DNA of 6,258 nucleotides from an uncultured Gammaproteobacteria bacterium (lineage in GTDB: Bacteria > Pseudomonadota > Gammaproteobacteria > Pseudomonadales > Azotimanducaceae_A), in NCBI GenBank assembly GCA_913049565.1, contig CAJWZG010000165.1:1-6258 (forward strand), in the 5' to 3' direction. The position numbers and the translations under genes are program-made. How positions within the stretch are numbered: position 1 is the first letter of the stretch; each line of letters starts with the position of its first letter. Under the pieces are notes generated by a model that was not told the DNA's origin, ran no database searches, and worked only from the letters and a program-made list of their open reading frames with translations. Shown here in pieces: positions 1 through 5,411 of this stretch.

Positions 1-38
1 CCCGTGCGTACGCTATCGACAATTACAACATCGCGCAT
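1..38 (-). CDS. Thiolase (acetyl-CoA C-acyltransferase), N-terminal fragment
   Basis: Read on the minus strand, an ATG at 38-36 opens a frame that translates as MRDVVIVDSVRT and continues off the left edge. This is the characteristic start of bacterial thiolases (FadA/AtoB/PhaA superfamily), which cleave 3-ketoacyl-CoA to acetyl-CoA and a shortened acyl-CoA, or run the reverse condensation, in the cytoplasm. The first beta strand (VVIVD) and the following VRT are visible; the catalytic cysteine and histidines lie outside the window. A good Shine-Dalgarno sequence, AGAGGA on the minus strand (complement of 46-51), is 7 bases before the ATG and supports this start. The gene diverges from the peroxidase gene. 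The acyl-CoA dehydrogenase further right fits a beta-oxidation neighbourhood. Only 12 codons are visible, so the exact subtype cannot be decided. Confidence 0.82.
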   Translation of the reverse strand, partial: MRDVVIVDSVRT

Positions 39-192
39 CGTTAATTCCTCTTTTTGTAAAGTTTTTATGTCCATTCAGCGATTTGCACCGCTGGCACTTT
101 TGAACTAAGGCCGCAACGAATTCCCCCACAGCCGGAATAGACCCTATTGTCGCCAGTTGGCGCTGGCAAGTATCACGAGGCCATTCACCTAG

Positions 193-233
193 CAGGACAA
201 AAAGAATGACGATCCGTTGGATCGATCCTGTCC
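193..233. repeat. Nested inverted repeat in the divergent intergenic region
   Basis: An inner perfect inverted repeat CGATCC (210-215) / GGATCG (219-224) with a 3-base spacer is flanked by an outer pair GGACA (195-199) / TGTCC (229-233). An alternative outer pairing CAGGA (193-197) / TCCTG (226-230) also exists. It could be an operator or simply chance; no poly-T run follows, so it is not a terminator. Function unknown. Confidence 0.35.
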
Positions 234-297
234 CTCCCTCTTGATACAAGCCTTGATCTTTCCTAGTTCCCGAGATGAGATGTTAAACACAAGAGGT

Positions 298-311
298 CAG
301 TAGTGCTACTG
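298..311. promoter_or_regulatory. Palindromic operator-like site CAGTAG-TG-CTACTG
   Basis: A perfect 6-2-6 inverted repeat lies 82 bases upstream of the peroxidase start. The 2-base centre cannot form a good RNA hairpin at full length, so a dimeric DNA-binding repressor site is the more natural reading. I do not recognise the regulator. It has no second copy in the window, although another 6-2-6 palindrome of different sequence is present at 942-955. Confidence 0.3.
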
Positions 312-325
312 CGGTTTCAGAGGGA

Positions 326-355
326 AATCTGACGCGTTTGACGATCCGTCAGATT
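326..355 (+). promoter_or_regulatory. 9-bp perfect hairpin in the leader of the selenoprotein gene
   Basis: AATCTGACG (326-334) is exactly complementary to CGTCAGATT (347-355) across a 12-base loop. The element ends 37 bases before the peroxidase ATG. The loop carries a further TGACG (339-343), so the pentamer occurs twice directly and once inverted (347-351), which also permits a rival hairpin of TGACG (339-343) with CGTCA (347-351). No T run follows, so it is not a normal terminator. It may be a DNA operator with three half-sites or an RNA leader structure. The pairing is certain; the function is inferred. Confidence 0.45.
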
Positions 356-392
356 GCGCTAAGGTCGTGTATCCACCAACGAAGGAAAGCCG

Positions 393-884
393 ATGAGCCA
401 ATTTCATGAATTCACCATGACCGATGCCAAGGGCGACGATGTCTCCTTTGACCAATTTGCAGGAAAAACCTGTTTGATCGTCAATGTGGCCAGCCGCTGA
501 GGCCTGACCAATCAGTACGCCGGGTTGCGTACTCTGCAAGAAGAATTCAGCGATCACCCTTTCACCGTTCTGGCTTTTCCGTGCAATCAGTTTGGCGCTC
601 AGGAGCCGGGAACAGACGCAGAGATTTTGGAATTTGCCGAGAGCAAATATCAGGCTAATTTCCCGATCTTCAGCAAAATAGATGTCAACGGTAGCCAGGC
701 GTGTGAACTCTATAACATGCTCAAAAGTGCGCGCACCGATGAAGAGGGCAACGCGGACATTCCGTGGAACTTCGCGAAATTTCTCGTAGACGGTAATGGT
801 CAAGTCGTCGGACGCTTCAGCCCGCAAACCGCGCCTGAGGAACTAAAAGAGGTGGTTTTGGAGACCGTCGAAGCCTCCAACTAG
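393..884 (+). CDS. Selenocysteine-containing glutathione peroxidase (in-frame UGA read as Sec)
   Basis: This 163-residue cytoplasmic enzyme reduces hydrogen peroxide and organic or lipid hydroperoxides with a thiol donor. Codon 36 is TGA (498-500), exactly where the family has its peroxidatic Cys or Sec: the context is NVASR-U-GLTNQY, against NVAS-x-C/U-G-x-T in homologues. The frame is family-like on both sides of the TGA. Other tetrad residues are present: Gln66 in FPCNQFG (62-68), Trp125 and Asn126 in PWNF. The usual length is about 160 residues, so the gene is complete. The start is ATG 393 with AAGGA at 382-386, 6 bases away; a standard caller would begin at TTG 525 and lose the active site. 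Position 82, a resolving Cys in thioredoxin-dependent members, is Ala, as in other selenoperoxidases. A bSECIS-like hairpin follows the TGA. A plain nonsense mutation is the alternative, but the hairpin and intact frame argue against it. Confidence 0.93.
498..500 (+). other. Selenocysteine codon (recoded UGA)
   Basis: In-frame TGA at codon 36 of the peroxidase, at the conserved peroxidatic position. Decoding requires SelA, SelB, SelD and tRNA-Sec encoded elsewhere in the genome; none is visible in this window. Confidence 0.9.
514..533 (+). promoter_or_regulatory. Bacterial SECIS-like stem-loop
   Basis: AGTACGC (514-520) pairs perfectly with GCGTACT (527-533), enclosing the 6-base loop CGGGTT (521-526). 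The loop contains the G residues expected for SelB recognition. The first loop G (522) is 21 bases after the UGA, inside the roughly 16-37 base range known for bacterial SECIS elements. It lies within the coding sequence, as bacterial elements do, and encodes YAGLRTL of the peroxidase. Pairing is seen directly; SelB binding is inferred. Confidence 0.85.
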
Positions 885-899
885 CGAAGCGCGATCAAA

Positions 900-931
900 C
901 GTCGCCCATAAGCTTTTGGCCTAGGGCGATG
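900..931 (+). terminator. Possible weak transcription terminator after the peroxidase
   Basis: CGTCGCCC (900-907) pairs with GGGCGATG (924-931) over 8 base pairs, one of them G-U, around a 16-base loop, starting 15 bases after the peroxidase stop. The following bases (TCTGTTCGTT) are only moderately T-rich, so intrinsic termination would be weak. Position favours a 3' end signal for a single-gene transcript. Confidence 0.38.
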
Positions 932-941
932 TCTGTTCGTT

Positions 942-955
942 AATACTTCAGTATT
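942..955. promoter_or_regulatory. Palindrome AATACT-TC-AGTATT
   Basis: Perfect 6-2-6 inverted repeat in an AT-rich stretch, in the gene-free region after the peroxidase. It could be a repressor operator for a promoter serving the downstream operon, although that gene starts about 450 bases away. As RNA it could form a 5-bp stem with a UUCA loop. No regulator is recognised. Confidence 0.27.
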
Positions 956-1295
956 CTAAACCCACGATTGATCTAAACGTCATACTTTACTTTCAGCGCA
1001 GCGGACATGCAGGGCTTCTCGTCAAACGTCACTACGCCCGCTTTCTCGATTTCTATCGATTCGGCGAGTCATCTTCACCTTAACCTTCACGGTCCAATTA
1101 TCGGTCGGATAAAAGCTATTGTTCACATCTAATGGATGGAGGGGCTTTTTGTAGTCGTCCGGGGCACCCAAGCTTTCGCAGCATGACCAAACCTGATTTC
1201 GAACACTTTCGTACCAGCATCTTCCCGTGGCTAGAAGACCAATCAAAGGACGACTGGCGTCTGGGCAAAACCCGCATGCAGCTTAGGTTGCCGAC

Positions 1296-1319
1296 TCGAT
1301 TACAACTTCGATTACCCCT
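1296..1319 (+). repeat. Imperfect 12-base tandem repeat
   Basis: TCGATTACAACT (1296-1307) is followed directly by TCGATTACCCCT (1308-1319), differing at two positions, with the first eight bases identical. It lies in the gene-free region and probably reflects a local slippage duplication. Confidence 0.5.
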
Positions 1320-1358
1320 AGGGCAGTGATAACCTTTCCTACTGCGTGAAATACCACT

Positions 1359-1392
1359 CGGTGCCCAGCGCTCTGGCACCGGCAATTTTCTC
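1359..1392 (+). terminator. Terminator-like hairpin in the leader of the acyl-CoA dehydrogenase gene
   Basis: CGGTGCC (1359-1365) pairs perfectly with GGCACCG (1375-1381); a bulged C and two more pairs (AG/CT) leave a 4-base loop. The stem is GC-rich and followed by GCAATTTTCTC (1382-1392), a modest T-tract. The ribosome-binding site begins immediately after, at 1393. It is either the terminator of an upstream transcript or an attenuator controlling entry into the downstream operon. The T-tract is short and interrupted, so termination strength is uncertain. Confidence 0.45.
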
Positions 1393-1403
1393 AGGGGACA
1401 CCT

Positions 1404-2558
1404 ATGACCGACCTATTCGAAAATTACACATCGCCTTGGATGACCGATGAGTTATCCATGCTCCGCGACGCCGCACGAAAATTTTTCACAACCGAACTAG
1501 CACCCCAGCAATCGTGCTGGGAAGCCAACGGCATCGTGGACAGAGACGCCTGGAGTAAGACCGGGGCAGCTGGTTTTTTGCTGGCGGAAATCCCGACAGC
1601 CTATGGCGGTGCTGGCGGTGACTACCGCCACGAAACTGTGATCATGGAAGAACAGCTTAGCTCAGGGGCCTCTGGCTTAGGATCGCAAGTACACAGTCAG
1701 ATTGTTGCACCATACTTTCTGCACTACGGCACTGAGGAGCAGCGTCAGCGCTGGCTACCCGGCATGGCCGCGGGCATCAAGGTTGGCGCCATTGCCATGA
1801 CCGAACCCAATACCGGCTCAGACTTACAGAGCATTCGCACCACGGCAATTCGTGACGGTGACGAGTTCGTCATCAATGGCTCGAAGACTTATATCAGTAA
1901 TGGCCAGCACTGCGATCTAGTGATCGTAGTGGCAAAAACAGACCCGTCGCAAGGTGCCAAGGGCATCAGCTTAATCGTTGTCGAAAAAGACACGGAGGGT
2001 TTCACCAAGGGACGCAATCTCAAAAAGTTAGGACAAGCCGCTGCGGACACCTCCGAACTTTTCTTTGAAGACTGCCGCGTACCAGCGGCCAATTTGGTGG
2101 GTGAAGAAGGAAAGGGCTTCGTCCAGCTCATGCAGCAGCTACCGCAAGAAAGACTTAATATAGCGCAGGCAGCGGTCGTCGACATGGAGCGGGCGATTAC
2201 ACTGACCTTAGATTTCGTCAAAGAGCGCAAGGCCTTTGGGCAGCGGGTACTGGATTTCCAAAACACTAAGTTTAAGTTGGCGGAGTGTAAAACCGAGGCG
2301 TTGATTGCGCGTACCTTCGTCGACCAATGCCTCGTAAAACATCTGGCTGGCGAACTTGATGCGTCAACGGCCTCTATGGCGAAGTACTGGTGCACTGACA
2401 AACAGAATCAAATCATCGACATTTGTTTACAGTTACATGGCGGCGCAGGCTACATGGAGGAGTATCCTATCTCGCGTATGTATCGCGATGCGCGGGTGCA
2501 GTCGATATACGGTGGCACCAACGAAATCATGAAAGAACTGATCAGCCGAACACTTTAA
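1404..2558 (+). CDS. Acyl-CoA dehydrogenase, LCAD/isovaleryl type
   Basis: A full-length 384-residue FAD-dependent cytoplasmic enzyme that makes the trans-2,3 double bond in acyl-CoA, the first step of beta-oxidation, passing electrons to electron-transfer flavoprotein. The N-terminal helical domain (about 14-125), central beta domain (126-230) and C-terminal helical domain (235-384) are all present. Signature 1 is AMTEPNTGSD at 131-140; signature 2 spans 343-364 (QLHGGAGY onward). The C-terminal YGGTNEIMKE (369-378) has Gly where MCAD-type enzymes carry their catalytic Glu. The base is instead expected to be Glu249 in LPQERL (246-251), as in long-chain and isovaleryl-CoA dehydrogenases. Chain-length preference cannot be read from sequence. 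The start has AGGGGA (1393-1398) 5 bases upstream. It is the first gene of the apparent operon, 17 bases before the next start. Confidence 0.95.
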   Translation: MTDLFENYTSPWMTDELSMLRDAARKFFTTELAPQQSCWEANGIVDRDAWSKTGAAGFLLAEIPTAYGGAGGDYRHETVIMEEQLSSGASGLGSQVHSQIVAPYFLHYGTEEQRQRWLPGMAAGIKVGAIAMTEPNTGSDLQSIRTTAIRDGDEFVINGSKTYISNGQHCDLVIVVAKTDPSQGAKGISLIVVEKDTEGFTKGRNLKKLGQAAADTSELFFEDCRVPAANLVGEEGKGFVQLMQQLPQERLNIAQAAVVDMERAITLTLDFVKERKAFGQRVLDFQNTKFKLAECKTEALIARTFVDQCLVKHLAGELDASTASMAKYWCTDKQNQIIDICLQLHGGAGYMEEYPISRMYRDARVQSIYGGTNEIMKELISRTL

Positions 2559-2575
2559 TTATTCCGGAGCCTCAC

Positions 2576-3166
2576 ATGTTTATTCGCAACACCCGTCGAG
2601 CAGTGCAATTTGTGGCAGCGCTGGGCCTCTTGTTACTTAGTTTGGGCGCTCAGGCATCTTGGCAGTTGGTAAACGAATCGTCGCAGCTGAATTTCATCTC
2701 TACCAAGGCCAGTCATATAGCCGAGACCCATACCTTCACCGAGCTATCCGGTGGTATTTCCGACGCAGGACAGGCAGAACTTAACATTGCTCTAGAAAGC
2801 GTGGCGACAGGCATCGAGATACGCAATGAACGCATGCAATCCATGCTGTTCAATGCTGTGGCGTTCCCACAAGCTCAAGTCAAAACTACTATCGACCTGA
2901 GTGAGTTCACCGCCCTAAATGCGCCCGTGGTTAAGCCAATCACTGCTGAACTGAGCCTTGTTGGGCAGTCCACTCAAGTGCAAGGCGAAGTGCTAGTTGC
3001 CACTGTCGATAAAGACACCGTGAGCGTTACTACCATTGCTCCGATCATTGTTAATGCCGGTGTACTTGAACTGGTATCTGGCGTAGAGGCGCTGCGCGAG
3101 GTCGCTGGCTTACCATCTATCAGCTACAGCGTTCCCGTCACTTTTAGCCTCACCTTCCGCCGCTAA
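2576..3166 (+). CDS. YceI-family secreted lipid-binding protein
   Basis: A 196-residue predicted periplasmic protein. Residues 1-27 form a clear Sec signal peptide: Arg-rich start (RNTRRA), hydrophobic core (VAALGLLLLSLG) and an AQA|S cleavage site after Ala27. The mature part has the YceI pattern, starting with SWQLVNESSQLNFISTK (28-44) and an alternating beta-strand sequence to the final TFSLTFRR. YceI proteins have a lipocalin-like barrel that binds polyisoprenoid or other long-chain lipids. I chose ATG 2576 because GGAG (2566-2569) lies 6 bases upstream and the signal peptide begins there. The frame is open further back to 2423, but that part overlaps the dehydrogenase and reads as its shadow. 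It lies 17 bases after the dehydrogenase and 18 before the membrane protein gene. The ligand is unknown. Confidence 0.9.
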   Translation: MFIRNTRRAVQFVAALGLLLLSLGAQASWQLVNESSQLNFISTKASHIAETHTFTELSGGISDAGQAELNIALESVATGIEIRNERMQSMLFNAVAFPQAQVKTTIDLSEFTALNAPVVKPITAELSLVGQSTQVQGEVLVATVDKDTVSVTTIAPIIVNAGVLELVSGVEALREVAGLPSISYSVPVTFSLTFRR

Positions 3167-3170
3167 AAGA

Positions 3171-3191
3171 CGAGCACAACATCGGTGCTCG
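3171..3191 (+). promoter_or_regulatory. Hairpin covering the GTG start codon of the membrane protein gene
   Basis: CGAGCAC (3171-3177) pairs perfectly with GTGCTCG (3185-3191) around a 7-base loop, and the 3' arm begins with the GTG start codon itself. No T-tract follows, so it is not a terminator, and no clear Shine-Dalgarno precedes the start. The 5' arm begins 4 bases after the YceI stop codon, so a ribosome terminating there would melt the stem. That would couple translation of the two genes. The pairing is seen directly; coupling is inferred. Confidence 0.5.
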
Positions 3192-4444
3192 CCTACTGGC
3201 GATTCTATTGGCCCCTTGCCCTGATTGGGGTTGGCATGGTGCTGTCAGTACAGTTCCAAAATGCCACCCTTGCGAAATACCCTGATGCGATAACAGAGCT
3301 CGCCGTTCTAGCCTTGTCTTACGGCGTCTTCAGTTTTTTCAACGCATCACTGCAATTCATTGCTCAACTTGCCAATGTTTATGCGCGAAGCCCTCACGCT
3401 ACTCGGCACTCTTGGCGATTTGTCGTACTCGCCAGCGGCACAATCACAATTCCATTGGCGATCATCGCCAGCACCGATACAGGGATGTGGTTGATTTCCG
3501 TAATTTTTGACCTGGATGCCGCGCTAACAAACCGAGTCAGCGAGTACCTCGTACTCCTTTGCCCTTTGATCTTGTTGAACGGACAACGGCATTACTTCTC
3601 TGGTTTGTTGGTGCAAGCCAAGCTCACTGGCTGGATGACCACTATCAATTTCGTTTACCTCGGGGCAGTCATTACGGCCTTGTTAAGCGGCTTGGCCCTA
3701 GCCATCAAACCGACCTACGTCGTCGTGGGAGCGGAAACCTTTGGCGTTTTAGTGATGCTAGCGCTGTTGCTTTGGGCGCGATATCGACTGTATCAACCGC
3801 CTGCAGATGTTGAGCATGAACAGGTTACCTACCATGAGCTATTAAACTTTTTCATCCCCGTATCAACCACTGGGGTAATGTTTGCTCTGAGCCGGCCAAT
3901 CTTGTTCGCCTTTGTTGCGCGCACCCCCGAGGGCATAGCCACTATTGCTGCACTACGCGTCGCTTTTGACTTCAGCATGATATTTCAGCAGGCGGCCAAC
4001 CAGTTCCGCCATTTTTTTATCAGTTTTGGTTTCGACGATCTTGCCAGTAAACGGCGATTTATGAGGCTTATCGGTGTGGGCATTACCGCCATTATGTTGA
4101 TCTTTAGTCTCACGCCAATGCACGTCTGGGTTTGGGGATCTTTGATGGGATTACCGTTGTCGCTGATTGCTATGGCGAGCGATGCCACCCTCATCATGTG
4201 CCTCATGCCCGCCATTATCATTTACCGAAATTACTTCCACGCCCACCTCATGATGGTTCGCCAAACCGGCGGCATGGCCTATGGCAGCATCTTGCGGGTC
4301 GTCGGTATCTACGCCTGCGGGCAACTCTTTTTCTCTTTGGGCTGGCTAGATCACAGCGCTGCCACCTTTATCCTTATCCTAGGCTTTGTAATTGAGGCCG
4401 TGATTGCACGATTAGCGAGCGCTCGCACGATTACTGACAAATAG
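3185..4444 (+). CDS. Polytopic membrane protein, ANKH-like (MATE/MOP-type fold) transporter
   Basis: A 419-residue inner-membrane protein with about twelve hydrophobic segments, roughly at residues 9-27, 38-60, 78-95, 118-135, 151-173, 178-199, 219-240, 250-270, 294-310, 322-345, 365-385 and 392-408. There is no signal peptide or nucleotide-binding motif. From memory of the family, the best likeness is the animal progressive ankylosis protein ANKH, which exports small anions such as ATP or citrate. Shared features are WPLALIG in TM1, LNFFIP...LSRPILFAFVAR (220-246) opening the second half, and SILRVVGI (368-375). The substrate cannot be inferred. GTG 3185 is the only start between the preceding in-frame stop (3164-3166) and ATG 3236; the latter has GGGG 5 bases upstream but would cut TM1. 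It shares the YceI frame, 18 bases after its stop. A MATE-like or lipid flippase is the alternative. Confidence 0.8.
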   Translation: MLAYWRFYWPLALIGVGMVLSVQFQNATLAKYPDAITELAVLALSYGVFSFFNASLQFIAQLANVYARSPHATRHSWRFVVLASGTITIPLAIIASTDTGMWLISVIFDLDAALTNRVSEYLVLLCPLILLNGQRHYFSGLLVQAKLTGWMTTINFVYLGAVITALLSGLALAIKPTYVVVGAETFGVLVMLALLLWARYRLYQPPADVEHEQVTYHELLNFFIPVSTTGVMFALSRPILFAFVARTPEGIATIAALRVAFDFSMIFQQAANQFRHFFISFGFDDLASKRRFMRLIGVGITAIMLIFSLTPMHVWVWGSLMGLPLSLIAMASDATLIMCLMPAIIIYRNYFHAHLMMVRQTGGMAYGSILRVVGIYACGQLFFSLGWLDHSAATFILILGFVIEAVIARLASARTITDK

Positions 4445-4513
4445 GCGCGCCGCAGCCTTGAGGGTGACTTATACTGGAACATACCAATCGTTCAGCCAGT
4501 CAGGACTCTTGCC

Positions 4514-5401
4514 ATGACCGTTACCTTGGGCCCAACGTCCCACACCTACTTTTCCCAGCGTCTACGCTTGCACTACACAGACTGGGGCAATCCTGATGCG
4601 CCGCCTATGATCTTAATTCATGGCGGACGCGACCATTGCCGCAACTGGGACTGGGTGGCCGAGCATTTCCGCCATGACTATCACATTATTGCCCCTGACC
4701 TGAGAGGTCACGGTGATAGCGAGTGGAATGTAGGCGGTAGCTACAATCAGATCGACTACGTATACGACATTGCACAGCTGCTGCAGCAAAAGCATATGTC
4801 GCCGGTTACTGTCATTGGGCATTCTTTAGGCGGCTCGATCTCGTTGCTGTACACGGCCCTGCACCCTGACAACGTCGACAAGCTTGTCTCAATTGAAGGC
4901 ATGGGGCCACCTCCAGCTATGATCAAACAACGTATGGGGCAGAGTATGAGTCAGCGTCTGCATAATTGGATGGGCGATGTACGAAAGTCCTCTGGCCGTA
5001 TGGTTAAGCGCTATCCATCGCTGGAAGATGCCTTCCAGCGGATGCAGACCGAAAACCCCCACCTGTCTGAAACACAGGCCCGGCACTTAACCATTCATGG
5101 CAGCAATCAAAACGAAGACGGCACCTATAGCTGGAAGTTTGACAATTACGTTCGCAACTTTTCACCCATTGGCATCCCTTTTGAGGATATGACCAAACTT
5201 TATGGCGATATTACTTGCCCAACGCTGCTAGTTCGCGGATTAGAGTCTTGGGCATCAGATCCTATTGCCGATGGACGCACCAAAAGCTTCAACTGCCCAC
5301 TGGAAGTGGAAGCCTTTGCCGATGCTGGGCATTGGGTACATCACGATCAATTGGATGGCTTCGTTGCACGCGTGAAACAATTTTTTGGCGCAACTGACTG
5401 A
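4514..5401 (+). CDS. Alpha/beta-fold hydrolase
   Basis: A complete 295-residue cytoplasmic protein of the alpha/beta hydrolase fold 1 family (esterases, epoxide hydrolases, C-C hydrolases). Visible features in order: strand and oxyanion motif ILIHGGRD (33-40), PDLRGHGDS (61-69), the nucleophile elbow GHSLGG (102-107) with Ser104, a helical cap of about 130-225, TLLVRG (237-242) and the catalytic histidine in GHWVHH (His273). The third triad member is unclear: the usual Asp, three residues after the Gly of LVRG, is Ser245, leaving Glu244, Asp249 or Glu128 (after strand 6) as candidates. A Ser nucleophile excludes haloalkane dehalogenase and epoxide hydrolase chemistry, which use Asp. AGGA (4502-4505) precedes ATG 4514 by 8 bases. 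The 69-base gap before it is the widest in the operon. It is followed 10 bases later by the CinA-like gene. Substrate unknown. Confidence 0.92.
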   Translation: MTVTLGPTSHTYFSQRLRLHYTDWGNPDAPPMILIHGGRDHCRNWDWVAEHFRHDYHIIAPDLRGHGDSEWNVGGSYNQIDYVYDIAQLLQQKHMSPVTVIGHSLGGSISLLYTALHPDNVDKLVSIEGMGPPPAMIKQRMGQSMSQRLHNWMGDVRKSSGRMVKRYPSLEDAFQRMQTENPHLSETQARHLTIHGSNQNEDGTYSWKFDNYVRNFSPIGIPFEDMTKLYGDITCPTLLVRGLESWASDPIADGRTKSFNCPLEVEAFADAGHWVHHDQLDGFVARVKQFFGATD

Positions 5402-5411
5402 GGCGCGAGCC

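Larger units (their letters stand above)
39..392. other. Divergent intergenic region between thiolase and glutathione peroxidase
   Basis: These 354 bases separate two genes that point away from each other, so promoters for both should lie here. No reading frame looks like a conserved protein; the minus-strand frame at 13-249 overlaps the thiolase start and is Cys/Arg-rich noise. Three inverted repeats are visible (193-233, 298-311, 326-355). The best -35-like hexamer on the plus strand is TTGATA at 241-246, but the hexamer 17 bases on (TAGTTC, 264-269) is a poor -10, so I do not call a promoter. The peroxidase ribosome-binding site, AAGGA at 382-386, ends the region. Confidence 0.6.
885..1403. 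other. 519-base region without a recognised gene
   Basis: Between the peroxidase stop and the acyl-CoA dehydrogenase start no frame resembles a family I know. It holds a hairpin (900-931), a 6-2-6 palindrome (942-955), three copies of a TGACGTTTGA-like motif read on the minus strand, a 12-base tandem repeat (1296-1319) and a terminator-like hairpin (1359-1392). A plus-strand frame from ATG 1183 to TGA 1329 would encode 48 residues; its first 28 residues look protein-like but there is no ribosome-binding site and its end is low-complexity. Another frame, about 1322-1400, is also protein-like (GSDNLSYCVKYHSVPSALAP) directly after a stop, so a decayed gene is possible. The overlapping minus-strand frames show nothing recognisable. 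Confidence 0.5.

Noticed and set aside
13..249. Minus-strand 78-residue frame overlapping the thiolase start
   Set aside because: It is in a different frame from the clear thiolase start and ribosome-binding site, is Cys/Arg-rich and has no recognisable motif.
306..827. Minus-strand 173-residue frame opposite the peroxidase
   Set aside because: It lies antisense to a well-conserved gene, has no family resemblance and is explained as a shadow frame.
525..884. Short peroxidase beginning at TTG 525
   Set aside because: It lacks the peroxidatic residue. The frame upstream of the UGA is family-like with its own ribosome-binding site, and the TTG lies in the SECIS loop.
1183..1329. Possible 48-residue protein
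   Set aside because: There is no ribosome-binding site, the C-terminal part is an Arg/Leu repeat from a tandem DNA duplication, and no family is recognised. Kept only as a possible gene remnant.
885..1403. tRNA-Sec or another RNA gene next to the selenoprotein gene
   Set aside because: No T-arm sequence, acceptor-stem pairing or CCA end fitting a tRNA was found in the region on reading both strands.
1889..2401. Minus-strand 170-residue frame inside the acyl-CoA dehydrogenase
   Set aside because: Ser/Cys/Thr-rich antisense shadow of a fully conserved gene.
2423..2575. Upstream extension of the YceI reading frame
   Set aside because: It overlaps the end of the dehydrogenase gene in another frame. 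The signal peptide and ribosome-binding site fix the start at 2576.
4445..4513. Promoter with TATACT (4470-4475) before the hydrolase
   Set aside because: The hexamer 17 bases upstream (GCGCCG) does not resemble a -35 element and the extended -10 spacing is wrong.
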